Position numbers and translations under genes: made by a program. The notes under the pieces are model-generated. The model was given only the letters and a program-made list of their open reading frames with translations, did no database searches and was not told the DNA's origin. A stretch of 64,000 bases of DNA from Acidovorax sp. DW039 (lineage in GTDB: Bacteria > Pseudomonadota > Gammaproteobacteria > Burkholderiales > Burkholderiaceae_C), in the NCBI RefSeq assembly GCF_037101375.1, contig NZ_AP029019.1, positions 2,728,001-2,792,000 of the forward strand, given 5' to 3'. Numbering within the stretch: the stretch's first letter is position 1; each line of letters starts with the position of its first letter. Positions 46,183-55,580 of this stretch are shown here, piece after piece.

Positions 46183-47001
46183 TCAAGCCTTCGACGAAAC
46201 TGCCGAAATTTTGTCGAGAACCCAGCCCACCGCGCACTGGCCAAAAGTCGCTGTCACCGCAACAACCGAGCCATAACCGTGGCAGTTCAGCGTGCCATCT
46301 CCCGACACAGCGCATGAGGCGTCCGGCGCAGCGACGGCTTCCTTGCTATACACGCAGGCGACACCGATCTTCTTTCCATCTTTAGCCGCACCGTGCTGCT
46401 TACGCAGACGATAGCGCAGCTGGGCCAGAAGAGGATCATGGGTCGTCTGGGACAGATCATCGATATCTACCCTGTGCGCATGGCGCTTGCCACCAGCAGC
46501 ACCCACACTGATGAACAGATGCCTGCCCCGCAAAGCCCATGCAGCCATGGCCACTTTGGCTTTGACCTGATCACAGGCGTCGATAACAGCATCGACACCC
46601 TCCTTCCCTAACAGGCCGGGCCAATTCTCCACCTCAACAAAGTCATCGATACAGCGCACCTCACATGAGGGGTTGATCAACGCGATGCGGTCACGCATGG
46701 CAAGAACCTTGGCTTGCCCTATGGTGGAAGTGGTAGCGTGGATCTGGCGATTGATGTTTGACTCGGCCACATGGTCCATGTCGATAAGGGTGATTCGCCC
46801 CACACCACTGCGGGCCAAAGCCTCGGCAGCCCAAGACCCTACACCACCGATACCAACGACCACAACATGACTGCCACGAATACGACGAGCGCCCCTTATC
46901 CCATACAGCCGCTCAAGCCCTCCAAACCTTCTCTGGGTGATATCACCCTCGGATGTGTGGATGGCCTGAGGTTCCGATGAATGCAGTTGTGACTCGGTCA
47001 C
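46183..47001 (-). CDS. tcdA: tRNA threonylcarbamoyladenosine dehydratase
   Basis: 272 residues from GTG 47001 (GTGA overlap with cpoB stop). E1/MoeB-like ATP-binding fold: 'HVVVVGIGGVGSWAAEALAR', 'SGVGRITLIDMDHVAESNIN', 'RQIHA' and 'DAVIDACDQVKAKVAMAAW'. It cyclises t6A37 in tRNA to ct6A using ATP. By chance or not, tRNA-Lys(UUU), a t6A-bearing tRNA, lies just downstream. It is the last gene of tolB-pal-cpoB-tcdA. Confidence 0.95.
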   Translation of the reverse strand: MTESQLHSSEPQAIHTSEGDITQRRFGGLERLYGIRGARRIRGSHVVVVGIGGVGSWAAEALARSGVGRITLIDMDHVAESNINRQIHATTSTIGQAKVLAMRDRIALINPSCEVRCIDDFVEVENWPGLLGKEGVDAVIDACDQVKAKVAMAAWALRGRHLFISVGAAGGKRHAHRVDIDDLSQTTHDPLLAQLRYRLRKQHGAAKDGKKIGVACVYSKEAVAAPDASCAVSGDGTLNCHGYGSVVAVTATFGQCAVGWVLDKISAVSSKA

Positions 47002-47780
47002 TTGAGGCGAACGAGTCGTTCTTTGGCCGCCATGGCGGCTTCAGATTGCGGATAGGCCTTCACCAAATCTTCGAGCGTCTTGCGGGCTGACTTGGCATCC
47101 TTCAACTCAAGCTGGCAATTCGCGATGGACAAAGCGGCCTCAGGCGCGCGGGCGTGCCCCGGAGCATCGGCCAAAAGCTGCTTGAAGTTACCAATCGCGT
47201 CCTTGTACTCGCGCTGCGCATATTGAGAATTGCCCAACCAGAAGCGTGCCGAGGGCAGGTAGCCACTGCGTGGATACTGGCGAACAAAGCCGACGAAAGC
47301 AGTGATGGACTCAGCGAATTTGCCGGAGCGAAACACGGCGAGGGCAGCCTCAAAATCGCGCTTCTCCGCAGGATCTGCCTGAAACTCCTGACCATCCACT
47401 GCGACCTTGACGGGCTCAAACTTGCTCAGGCGCTCATCAACACCTTGGGCAATGTCTTTCTGGCGACGCTGCAAGTCAGCGACATCGCGAAGCAACTGCT
47501 CGTTTTGTCCTCGCAGCTTGGCCTGCTCCGCGCGCAACTGCTCAATTTGATTTTGAAGATCAAGCAGGTTCCTGCGTACTTGATCGCTCTCTTGCCGCAG
47601 TTCGTCTGACGTGCGCTGCTGACCGGCCTGCAGGGCATCAACTCGCTGGCGCAGCTCCAGAATGGCTCTGCGCGCTTCGCCATCCTCAAAAATGGCAGCA
47701 TGGCTGGTGGACGCAATCAACCCCACCAGCAAAGCAGTCAGCAGGGACGATATCGGCTTGGCAGTGAAGGGCGTACGCAT
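46998..47780 (-). CDS. cpoB: Cell division coordinator CpoB (YbgF)
   Basis: 260 residues. Signal peptide ('LLTALLVGLIASTSHA'), a coiled coil (about 38-100, 'LELRQRVDALQAGQQRTSDE'), and a C-terminal TPR domain (about 135-258, 'FEAALAVFRSGKFAESITAF', 'SARFWLGNSQYAQREYKDAI', 'AALSIANCQLELKDAKSARK'). It acts in the periplasm with Tol-Pal and peptidoglycan synthesis at the septum. Its ATG overlaps the pal stop by one base. Confidence 0.95.
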   Translation of the reverse strand: MRTPFTAKPISSLLTALLVGLIASTSHAAIFEDGEARRAILELRQRVDALQAGQQRTSDELRQESDQVRRNLLDLQNQIEQLRAEQAKLRGQNEQLLRDVADLQRRQKDIAQGVDERLSKFEPVKVAVDGQEFQADPAEKRDFEAALAVFRSGKFAESITAFVGFVRQYPRSGYLPSARFWLGNSQYAQREYKDAIGNFKQLLADAPGHARAPEAALSIANCQLELKDAKSARKTLEDLVKAYPQSEAAMAAKERLVRLK

Positions 47781-48316
47781 CAGCGGTAGGACAGTTCAGC
47801 GCGACGGTTCTTGGCGTGCACTTCTTCGGTGTTCCCTTGTGCTGCCAGCTTTTCCTTGCCGAAACTCACGGCTTCAACCTGAGCATCAGGCACGCCCAGC
47901 AAGGCCAGAGCGCGGCGCACAGCTTCGGCACGCTTTTGACCCAAAGCCAAGTTGTATTCGCGGCCGCCACGCTCATCGGTGTGGCCTTCAACCATCAGTT
48001 TGCGGTTACCGCCAGCCTTGATGAAACGTGCATGGGCTTCGATCACGGCCTGGAATTCTGGCTTGATCACATAGCTGTCGTAGTCGAAGTAGACGATGCG
48101 GCTCACACCTACCGGACCAGCTCCATCACGAGCGGATTGCCCGATGTCCACGCCAGTGACACCGCTCTGAGAAGGGGTGCCACTGTTAGGACCATTGCCG
48201 GTAGTGGACATGGCCGCTTTGTCTTCGACAGGAACATCGTCCAGCTTGACACCAGAACTGCAACCGGCAGCCAGAAGAGCAACAAGAGAGAGAGCGAGGG
48301 TGGCGTGTTTGATCAT
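47780..48316 (-). CDS. pal: Peptidoglycan-associated lipoprotein
   Basis: 178 residues. Lipobox 'LAAGC' gives a lipidated Cys19 after the signal peptide. The OmpA-like domain (about 70-178) contains 'VYFDYDSYVIKPEFQAVIEA', 'VEGHTDERGGREYNLALGQK' and 'RAEAVRRAL', with the Asp and Arg that bind meso-DAP. It anchors the outer membrane to peptidoglycan as part of Tol-Pal. It lies 45 nt after tolB. Confidence 0.97.
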   Translation of the reverse strand: MIKHATLALSLVALLAAGCSSGVKLDDVPVEDKAAMSTTGNGPNSGTPSQSGVTGVDIGQSARDGAGPVGVSRIVYFDYDSYVIKPEFQAVIEAHARFIKAGGNRKLMVEGHTDERGGREYNLALGQKRAEAVRRALALLGVPDAQVEAVSFGKEKLAAQGNTEEVHAKNRRAELSYR

Positions 48317-48361
48317 CCAAAAATCTCCAAAAAATACGGATTGCTAAAAAACTTCAAAAGC

Positions 48362-49687
48362 TCATTGTTTTTGAAACGATCCCCAATCGGGTTCGCGAAT
48401 GTCTCCAGCCTGGCCAGCCAAGCGTGCCTTGATTTTCCCATCCAAAGTCGTCGTCATCAGCGCTTCTCTGCCTTGCTGCTGAGTTGCGTACACCAGCAGT
48501 TTGCTGTTGGGTGCAAAACTGGGACTCTCATCCGCGCTTGTGTCCGTGATGGCGCTGACGGTGCCTGATGCCATGTCCATCACATGCAGCTTGAAGGCAC
48601 CATTCACGCGGGAGATGTAGGCAAGCCATTTACCGTCGGGACTGATGGCGGGTGAAATGTTGTAAGTGCCCGTGAAAGTGACGCGCTCTGCGTTACCGCC
48701 TGAGGTGGAGACCCGATAAATCTGAGGAGCACCGCCACGATCGCTGACGAAGTAGATGCTGCGACCATCGCTGGAGAAAGCCGGCTCCGTGTCGATGCCC
48801 GCACTCTGCATGAGACGACGCGGCTCTCCGCCATTGGCATCGATGGTGTAGAGCTGCGAGCCGCCATCCCGGCTCAGGGTGACAGCAAGCGTGCGGCCAT
48901 CAGGAGCCCATGCAGGAGCACTGTTGGAGCCGCGGAAGTTTGCAATCAACCGGCGACGACCAGTGGCTACCTCATGCACGTAGACCACCGGCTTGCGTGA
49001 CTCGAACGACACATACGCAATCTGTGAGCCGTTGGGAGACCACGCGGGAGAAATGATGGGCTCCGGACTGGACAGCGCGGACTGGGCGTTCTCGCCGTCC
49101 GCATCGGCAACCCAGAGGCTGTAACGCGAGCCAGTCTTGGTGACATAGGTGATGCGCGTCGAGAACACGCCTCGCTCACCCGTGAGTTTTTCGTAGATGA
49201 AATCAGCAATCCGGTGGGCGACCAAACGCAGGTCACCTTGGGTCACGACAAAGCTTTGTCCACCCAGGTCCTGCCCTTTCACGACATCCCACAGGCGGAA
49301 GCGAACGTCATAGCGGCCATCCGCTAGCCGCGTGATGCTGCCGGTCGCCAACGAATCCGCGCTTTTCTGACGCCACATCGCCACATCGGGGCGTGAGGTC
49401 TCGTCCAGAGATGCGGACGAAGCGTCAATGGACCGGAACTGACCACTACGCTCCAAGTCGGCTTGCACGATGGAGGCAATTTTCTGGGGAGACTGCGCAT
49501 CACCCCGGAAGGGTGCGATTGCAATGGGTAGCTGGGTCAGCCCCACCCCTGTCACTTCCACACGAAACTGCGCAAATACAGGCATGCCCGCAACCGCTGA
49601 GATGGTGGCCACCGCATGACGACGGCGAAGAGACGGCATGGCCGCAAAGAAGGAAGATGGTGTTTTTTGGTCGATGGTCATTGGCAT
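48362..49687 (-). CDS. tolB: Tol-Pal system protein TolB
   Basis: 441 residues; ATG 49681 is an equally possible start. Signal peptide with '[19 protein letters not shown]'. The N-terminal domain ('[20 protein letters not shown]') is followed by a six-bladed beta-propeller of repeated 'SPDG' and 'W(S/A)PDG' motifs ('[20 protein letters not shown]', '[12 protein letters not shown]'-type). Periplasmic partner of Pal and TolA. tolQRA are not upstream; a plus-strand ABC exporter gene begins there instead. Confidence 0.96.
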   Translation of the reverse strand: MPMTIDQKTPSSFFAAMPSLRRRHAVATISAVAGMPVFAQFRVEVTGVGLTQLPIAIAPFRGDAQSPQKIASIVQADLERSGQFRSIDASSASLDETSRPDVAMWRQKSADSLATGSITRLADGRYDVRFRLWDVVKGQDLGGQSFVVTQGDLRLVAHRIADFIYEKLTGERGVFSTRITYVTKTGSRYSLWVADADGENAQSALSSPEPIISPAWSPNGSQIAYVSFESRKPVVYVHEVATGRRRLIANFRGSNSAPAWAPDGRTLAVTLSRDGGSQLYTIDANGGEPRRLMQSAGIDTEPAFSSDGRSIYFVSDRGGAPQIYRVSTSGGNAERVTFTGTYNISPAISPDGKWLAYISRVNGAFKLHVMDMASGTVSAITDTSADESPSFAPNSKLLVYATQQQGREALMTTTLDGKIKARLAGQAGDIREPDWGSFQKQ

Positions 49688-49905
49688 CCAGCATTAGCCG
49701 AACAAGCGCCGCATGGCGTAGGACAGGCCCGAATGTTACACACAGGCGGGCAACCCCTGTGACAAACTGTGCTGATTCAAGGTGGAGTCAATTGGAAACA
49801 ATGAGTTCCGCTGCGGCCCACACACGTCACCCCAGGATTCTGGCGCCTTGTGATGCAGAAGCGAATGCGGTTGCGCACTGTCACCAAAAGTAGAATCCGA
49901 GGGAC

Positions 49906-51696
49906 ATGCAAGCACAAGCCCCCACCACCGAGCCTTCTCCCCCTCTTCCTTTGATGACCCGGCTGGCACGCTTGGCTGCCTACTTTGGCCTGCAGCGCAT
50001 GGCTTGGGGGTTGGCCATTGCAGCCACTCTGGTGGGTGCGGTGACAGAGCCCATGATTCCTGCACTTCTGCAACCTTTGCTGGACAAGGGGTTCACGCAG
50101 GGAACATTACAGCTTTGGACCGTTCCCCTGGCCATCATGGGCGTGTTCGTGATCCGCGGATTGGCACAGTTTGTAGGCCAGTATGCGTTGGCAAAGATTG
50201 CCAATGAAGGCATGCTCCTGTTGCGCAAAGCGCTGTTTGACCGGGTGCTTGCAGCAGAAATGGGGCTGTTCGCAAGGCAATCAGCGAGCGCACTGTCCAA
50301 CACCGTGGTGTACGAGGTTCAAAACGGCTCCAACCTGCTGGTGCAGGCATTGTTGGGCCTTTCGCGCGACGGATTCACACTGATTGCGCTACTGGGCTAC
50401 CTGCTCTATCTCAACTGGCAACTGACCCTCATCGTGGCCGTGGTGGTGCCGGGTGTGGCCTGGATCATGAAGACCCTGTCACGCAGGCTGTACCAACTGA
50501 CCAAAGTAAGCCAGCAAGCCACCGATGAACTGGCCTATGTGGTGGAAGAAAACGTATTGGCCCACCGCATGGTGAGGCTGCATGGGGCTCAGGAGAGCCA
50601 GGCACAGCGTTTTGCTGGATTGAGCCAGAGCCTCAGACGACTGGCCATCAAGTCCACGATCGCCTCTGCTGCAATGACGCCCCTGACCCAGTTATTGGCA
50701 GCGGCAGCGCTGTCCGTGGTGATCTGCATTGCGCTCTGGCAAAGCCGTGGGGCGGTGCAGTCTGACGCGGTGAAAGATGTCACGGTGGGCGGCTTCGTGT
50801 CGTTTATCACAGCCATGCTCATGCTGATTGCCCCCATACGCAGGCTTGCCGATGTGGCCAATCCCATCACGCGCGGAGTTGCTGCATTGGAGCGGGGCTT
50901 GTCCCTGCTCGGCGAGACGGGGGCAGAGACGCAAGGCCAGCACAAAGCGGATCGCGCTCGCGGAGAAATTGTGCTGACCAACGTCACCGTGCGTTTTGGC
51001 TCCGATCAGGCGCCAGCACTGAACAACGTGAACCTGCGAGTTGCCCCCGGGGAAGTCGTCGCCCTGGTAGGGCCGTCGGGGGCCGGTAAAACCACATTGA
51101 TCAACCTGCTGCCCCGCTTCATCACGCACAGCGAAGGCACCATTGCACTGGATGGGCACGCCACCGAATCATGGGACCTGGCCTCGCTGCGCAGCCAGTT
51201 TGCCATGGTGAGCCAGGATGTAGTCATGTTCAACGACACCATAGCCGCCAACGTGGCCCTGGGCAGCCCCATGGATGAACAGCGCGTACACGAATGCTTG
51301 GCCGCTGCCAATTTGTCCACCCATGTGGCGGGCCTGCCTCAGGGCATCCACACCGTGGCGGGGCATAACGCTACCCAGTTGTCGGGTGGCCAGCGCCAAC
51401 GGCTTGCGATTGCCCGCGCCCTGTACAAAAACGCACCTATCCTGATTCTTGATGAGGCCACGTCAGCGCTGGATACCGAATCGGAAAGACTGGTGCAAGA
51501 CGCCCTGCAGAGACTGATGCAAGGCCGCACCACTTTGGTCATCGCCCACCGCCTCTCCACCATCGAGCACGCGGACCGCGTGGTGGTCATGGAGCGAGGT
51601 GCCATCGTGGAGCAAGGCACCCACGCGCAGCTGATGGCCTCTGGCGGCCTCTATGCCCGCCTGCAAAGCCGTTCGCACCCAACGGCTGCGGATTGA
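49906..51696 (+). CDS. msbA: Lipid A / lipid ABC exporter, MsbA-like
   Basis: 596 residues. The N-terminal six-TM ABC exporter domain (about 15-330) is fused to one ATPase domain: Walker A 'GPSGAGKTTLINLL', signature 'LSGGQRQRLAIARAL', Walker B 'ILILDEATSALDTESE', and the H-loop 'IAHRLSTIEHADRV'. It probably flips lipid A-core across the inner membrane as a homodimer. MsbA fits the overall length and half-transporter form; a related lipid or drug exporter cannot be ruled out. Monocistronic. Confidence 0.9.
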   Translation: MQAQAPTTEPSPPLPLMTRLARLAAYFGLQRMAWGLAIAATLVGAVTEPMIPALLQPLLDKGFTQGTLQLWTVPLAIMGVFVIRGLAQFVGQYALAKIANEGMLLLRKALFDRVLAAEMGLFARQSASALSNTVVYEVQNGSNLLVQALLGLSRDGFTLIALLGYLLYLNWQLTLIVAVVVPGVAWIMKTLSRRLYQLTKVSQQATDELAYVVEENVLAHRMVRLHGAQESQAQRFAGLSQSLRRLAIKSTIASAAMTPLTQLLAAAALSVVICIALWQSRGAVQSDAVKDVTVGGFVSFITAMLMLIAPIRRLADVANPITRGVAALERGLSLLGETGAETQGQHKADRARGEIVLTNVTVRFGSDQAPALNNVNLRVAPGEVVALVGPSGAGKTTLINLLPRFITHSEGTIALDGHATESWDLASLRSQFAMVSQDVVMFNDTIAANVALGSPMDEQRVHECLAAANLSTHVAGLPQGIHTVAGHNATQLSGGQRQRLAIARALYKNAPILILDEATSALDTESERLVQDALQRLMQGRTTLVIAHRLSTIEHADRVVVMERGAIVEQGTHAQLMASGGLYARLQSRSHPTAAD

Positions 51697-51787
51697 GCGC
51701 GCGCGCCGCCAGGCGGGTCTGAGTGTCTGCTCGACACGAGACACGGTCGGAAGCTTAAGCGCTACTAACGCGCGCTGCGCACGCCCA

Positions 51788-52459
51788 TCACCATTTCCCC
51801 GCATTGGGCTGGCGCTTGCGGATGGCGGCTGCAAGTTGGGCAGCGGTTTCAGTCCGCCCGACCCGTTGAGCAAAGTTCACTGCCGTCAAACCAAGCCGGT
51901 TTTTCAGGGTCGGATCTGCCCCCTCCTCCAGCAACAGCTTGACCATATCGGTTGAACCATACTGCGCAGCCATCATAAGCGGTGTGGTCCCATTGGGAGA
52001 GGCTGCGTCAATGTAGGCATGGTTTTCCAACAGGTACGACGCAATGCGCAAATGTTCCTCAGTGCCACCCGATGCGGCGTAATGCAGGGGGGCCCAGCCG
52101 GTCTTGTTGACGTCTGCATCCCTTGCAACCAGCTGCTTTACGGCGTCGAGGTTGCCTTTGATGGCCGCCAGCATCAACGGGCTCTCATCTTGGGCGTTGC
52201 GTACCTCGACCTTTGTCTGCCGGGAAGACATCAAAGCAGCAAATGCCTTGAAGGACTCCTGCTTCAAAGCAATCACCAAGCCCACCTGCCCTTTCGCATC
52301 ACGGGTGTTGGGATCAAAGCCGCGCTGTAAAAGTGCGGTAATCGTGTCCGGGTCGTCGCGCAGGATGGCGGTGAAAAAGTCATCGTACGAACCTGCCAAT
52401 GCAGAGATTCCCAGCGCCCACAAGGGCACTGCGCACAGAGCGTGACGGCGCCTCAGCAT
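51788..52459 (-). CDS. Exported ankyrin-repeat protein
   Basis: 223 residues. N-terminal signal sequence ('RRRHALCAVPLWALGISALA'). Five or so ankyrin repeats follow, e.g. 'DESPLMLAAIKGNLDAVKQL', 'GWAPLHYAASGGTEEHLRIA', 'GTTPLMMAAQYGSTDMVKLL'. It probably acts as a periplasmic protein-binding module; its partner is unknown. Its ATG overlaps the tatD stop, so it is co-translated with TatD. Confidence 0.88.
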   Translation of the reverse strand: MLRRRHALCAVPLWALGISALAGSYDDFFTAILRDDPDTITALLQRGFDPNTRDAKGQVGLVIALKQESFKAFAALMSSRQTKVEVRNAQDESPLMLAAIKGNLDAVKQLVARDADVNKTGWAPLHYAASGGTEEHLRIASYLLENHAYIDAASPNGTTPLMMAAQYGSTDMVKLLLEEGADPTLKNRLGLTAVNFAQRVGRTETAAQLAAAIRKRQPNAGKW

Positions 52460-53262
52460 GCTGAGACCTCCTTGAACAAGCGCTCGAAATTACGGCTGGT
52501 GGCCTGCGCCACTTCTTCCACCGCCACCCCTTTACATTGAGCAACCTGCTGCGCAACGTAAGGCACGTAGGAAGGATTATTGGTTTTACCCCGGTACGGT
52601 ACCGGCGCCAGATAAGGGCTGTCGGTCTCGATCAATATCCGGTCCAGGGGGGCGAACGCCACCACATCGCGCAGATCCTGGGCGTTCTTGAAAGTGATGA
52701 TGCCGGAGAACGAGAGGTAGTAGCCCAGATCCAGCGCAGCCCGGGCCACCTGCATCGACTCGGTGAAGCAGTGAAACACCCCCCCCGCCAGATTGCCAGC
52801 CCCATCCTCGCCCTCTTCCCGCAGGATCGCCAGGGTGTCATCCGAGGCACTGCGGGTGTGGATGATCAGCGGCTTGCCACAGGCCCGTGCCGCACGGATA
52901 TGGGTGCGAAAACGGTCGCGCTGCCACTCCAGGTCTGCCACGCTGCGCCCGCCCTTGCGGTCTTCCATCCCGTAGTAATCCAGCCCGGTCTCACCAATGG
53001 CCACGACACGAGGCAATGCCGCCTTGGCCAGCAAATCATCCACCGAAGGCTCCAGAACACCCTCATTGTCGGGATGCACGCCCACCGTGCTCCAGAAGTT
53101 GTTGTACTGCACAGCCAGCGCATGCACGTCGGCGAACTCTTCCATGGTGGTGCATATGCACAGGGCCCGGTCCACCTGGGCTGCAGCCATTGCATCACGA
53201 ATGGCTGGCAACTGGTTGACCAGATCAGGAAAGGAAAGATGGCAATGCGAATCGGTAAACAT
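52453..53262 (-). CDS. TatD family metal-dependent hydrolase
   Basis: 269 residues. 'FTDSHCHLSFPD' supplies the first metal His pair. 'AIGETGLDYYG', 'KPLIIHTRSASDDTLAIL', 'GGVFHCFTES' and 'RILIETDSPYLAPVPYRGKT' complete the TatD/YcfH pattern with all metal ligands. YcfH-type enzymes are deoxyribonuclease or deacylase-like; the exact substrate is unclear. The TatD-ankyrin pair is coupled by overlap. Linkage to tmk-holB is a common arrangement in proteobacteria. Confidence 0.95.
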   Translation of the reverse strand: MFTDSHCHLSFPDLVNQLPAIRDAMAAAQVDRALCICTTMEEFADVHALAVQYNNFWSTVGVHPDNEGVLEPSVDDLLAKAALPRVVAIGETGLDYYGMEDRKGGRSVADLEWQRDRFRTHIRAARACGKPLIIHTRSASDDTLAILREEGEDGAGNLAGGVFHCFTESMQVARAALDLGYYLSFSGIITFKNAQDLRDVVAFAPLDRILIETDSPYLAPVPYRGKTNNPSYVPYVAQQVAQCKGVAVEEVAQATSRNFERLFKEVSAC

Positions 53263-53355
53263 GCAGAGTCAATTCAGAACGATGTTGACAAGCCAGGTGA
53301 CAGGGGCTGCAAACGCTGCCCCTCTTTGGTGGCAGATCTGTGTCAAAAAGAACTA

Positions 53356-53373
53356 GAGCGCCAAGTGGCGCTC
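53356..53373 (-). terminator. Hairpin between pilZ and tatD
   Basis: GAGCGCCA-AG-TGGCGCTC, a perfect 8-bp stem. On the minus strand it is followed by TAGTTCTTTTTG, so it probably terminates or weakens transcription leaving pilZ before tatD. Confidence 0.6.
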
Positions 53374-53426
53374 CGTAAGTGTGCAACTAGGCCTTTTCAG
53401 GCGTGCAAAAGGAAAATCAGCAATCG

Positions 53427-53786
53427 TCAGATCGTTTGCGTAGGACGCTCTGAGCCCAGAGCAGTTCCGAGGATTTCCTCAATCTTGAGCTTCAGCAAAC
53501 GCGATTTATCGTCTTTAGGGAACTGGATTCCCACCCCTTGGGTGCGGTTGCCCGCCGCGCGCGCGGGGGTTACCCAAGCCACGCGCCCCGCCACGGGGTA
53601 GCGCTGCGTGTCATCAGGCAGCGTCAGCAGCACATACACGTCATCGCCCAGTTTGTAGTCACGCTGGGTAGGGACAAAAATGCCCCCTTCTACAAAAAAC
53701 GGGATGTAAGCGGCGTACAAGGCACCTTTTTCCTTGATGGCCAGCTGCATGACGCTGGGGCGTGGTGCGGTTGATGGTGTGCTCAT
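53427..53786 (-). CDS. pilZ: PilZ domain protein
   Basis: 119 residues from ATG 53786, 5 nt after the holB stop; a TTG at 53795 is unlikely. 'YAAYIPFFVEGGIFVPTQRD', 'VYVLLTLPDDTQRYPVAGRV' and 'GVGIQFPKDD' match the PilZ type found after holB in proteobacteria. This type lacks the RxxxR c-di-GMP motif and in Xanthomonas and Pseudomonas is needed for type IV pilus assembly rather than c-di-GMP binding. I see no RxxxR here. Confidence 0.9.
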   Translation of the reverse strand: MSTPSTAPRPSVMQLAIKEKGALYAAYIPFFVEGGIFVPTQRDYKLGDDVYVLLTLPDDTQRYPVAGRVAWVTPARAAGNRTQGVGIQFPKDDKSRLLKLKIEEILGTALGSERPTQTI

Positions 53787-53791
53787 GGGAA

Positions 53792-54820
53792 TCAATGCGT
53801 TGGTTGCCTTGAGTGTAGGGTGTTTCGCGCCTGTGCAACAAGCGCCTCCAGCATCAGGCCGGTATTGAACGGGTGCTCTGCGGTGCGGGCTTCCTTGGCA
53901 AGGGCCTTGGACCAGCGGGTCAAAGCCTGCAGCGAAGGTGGTTTGGGCAGGTCAGCCAAGGCAAAGTACCGCGGCGCAGCGCCAACTTTCACCGCCAGCA
54001 GGTCATGGCAGAGCTTTTGCAATGCATCAATCGCCTGGGCGGGCGGCCAGTCACCCAGCGCGGTAACGTCTCCTCGGGCAACCGCCTGCGGAAGCGAGGC
54101 CCACGCCTGCGGGCTGCGACCGGATCGCGCCGCGGCAAGGGCATCGTCTGGCCGACCGCCTGCCGCACGCAAAAATGCCCCGGCTGCGTCAGAGGGTATG
54201 CCCTGCGACTGCAGCCACTGCAACATATCTGCCTGAGCGGGCCACGCCATGGTGTGCCCCAGGCAGCGGCTGCGAATGGTGGGCAGCAACTGGTGTGCAG
54301 CCTCGCTGGCGAGCACAAAGCGCACATCTCCCGGTGGTTCTTCCAGCGTTTTCAGCAAGGCGTTTGCTGTGACATGGTTCATCTGCTCGGCAGGGTAGAC
54401 CAAAACCGCCTTGCCGCGTCCGCGCGCCGAGGTGCGCTGCGAGAACTCCACCGCATCGCGCATGGCTTCCACGCGGATTTCCTTGCTGGGCTTGCGCTTC
54501 TTGTCGTCGATTTCTGCCTGGGCCTTTTCAGACAAAGGCCAGCCCAGCTCCATCATCTGCACTTCAGGCATCAGCACACACACGTCGGCGTGGGTCCGCA
54601 CATCGATGGCATGGCAACTGGCACAGTGGCCGCAGGCTCCGTGGGCGGTCGGGGTATCGCACAGCCAGGCGCGCACCATCTCCAGCGCCAGCGCGTACTG
54701 CCCCAAGCCCGATGGCCCCTGCAGCAGCCATGCGTGCCCCCGCTGCGCCAGCAAGGCGTCACGCTGCGAGGCGATCCAGGGTGCCAGAGGCACTGCGGCT
54801 TCGGCAGCAGCGTTGCTCAT
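53792..54820 (-). CDS. holB: DNA polymerase III subunit delta'
   Basis: 342 residues from ATG 54820, which has GGAGG 7 nt upstream; a longer frame to 54859 is rejected. AAA+ clamp-loader fold: '[20 protein letters not shown]', zinc-type cysteines '[11 protein letters not shown]', '[20 protein letters not shown]' and sensor '[17 protein letters not shown]'. The P-loop is degenerate (no GKT), as in delta' subunits. The ATG overlaps the tmk stop (ATGA). Confidence 0.95.
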   Translation of the reverse strand: MSNAAAEAAVPLAPWIASQRDALLAQRGHAWLLQGPSGLGQYALALEMVRAWLCDTPTAHGACGHCASCHAIDVRTHADVCVLMPEVQMMELGWPLSEKAQAEIDDKKRKPSKEIRVEAMRDAVEFSQRTSARGRGKAVLVYPAEQMNHVTANALLKTLEEPPGDVRFVLASEAAHQLLPTIRSRCLGHTMAWPAQADMLQWLQSQGIPSDAAGAFLRAAGGRPDDALAAARSGRSPQAWASLPQAVARGDVTALGDWPPAQAIDALQKLCHDLLAVKVGAAPRYFALADLPKPPSLQALTRWSKALAKEARTAEHPFNTGLMLEALVAQARNTLHSRQPTH

Positions 54821-55494
54821 GCCAAACCTCCAGGCGCGGGCACCATGATCGACAGCCAACCCTTGCGCACAAATACCTGCACCAGTTGCTGCCAGACCCG
54901 GTGGCGCTCCTGCGCCGCATCCACCCGCGCAAACCGCTGGGGGGCTGCTTGGGCACGGTCGGCATAGCCTTGCGCAACGCGCCGGAAGAATTCGATGGGT
55001 TGCGCCTCAAACCGATCCGGTACGCGCGCTCCGGCCAGGCGTTCTGCTGCCACTTCGGGAGGCAGATCAAACCAGATGGTCAAATCAGGTTCACGCATCA
55101 AATCGGGCTCTGGCGCAACGTGGGTCTGCGCAAGCCGCTCCAAAAGTGATAGCACACTGGTATCAAAACCGCGCCCTGCTCCCTGGTAGGCAAAGGTGGC
55201 GTCGGTGAAGCGGTCACACAGCACCACGTCGCCACGCGCCAGGGCTGGCTCGATCACCTGGCACAGGTGGTCACGGCGGGCGGCAAAGATCAGCAGCGAC
55301 TCGGTCAGCGGGTCCATGGCGTCGTTGAGCACGATCTCGCGCAGCTTTTCCGCCAGAGGCGTGCCCCCAGGCTCGCGGCTCAGCGTGACGGAGCGGCCCT
55401 GCGAACGAAACGCCTGCGCCAGTGCATCGATGTGCGAAGACTTGCCTGCACCGTCAATGCCTTCAAACGAAATAAACAAGCCAGAACGGGACAT
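54817..55494 (-). CDS. tmk: Thymidylate kinase
   Basis: 225 residues from ATG 55494, chosen as the family start ('[20 protein letters not shown]'). P-loop GIDGAGKSS, '[20 protein letters not shown]', '[17 protein letters not shown]' and the LID region '[20 protein letters not shown]' are as expected. It phosphorylates dTMP. It lies 86 nt after mltG and is coupled to holB. This tmk-holB-pilZ-tatD order is standard in proteobacteria. Confidence 0.97.
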   Translation of the reverse strand: MSRSGLFISFEGIDGAGKSSHIDALAQAFRSQGRSVTLSREPGGTPLAEKLREIVLNDAMDPLTESLLIFAARRDHLCQVIEPALARGDVVLCDRFTDATFAYQGAGRGFDTSVLSLLERLAQTHVAPEPDLMREPDLTIWFDLPPEVAAERLAGARVPDRFEAQPIEFFRRVAQGYADRAQAAPQRFARVDAAQERHRVWQQLVQVFVRKGWLSIMVPAPGGLA

Positions 55495-55580
55495 GAAAAC
55501 CTTTGAACCTGAAGAGGAGGACCCGATTGCGTGCCACACACGAAAAGCTGCAGCACGATCGCAACCACGGTCACGGCACT

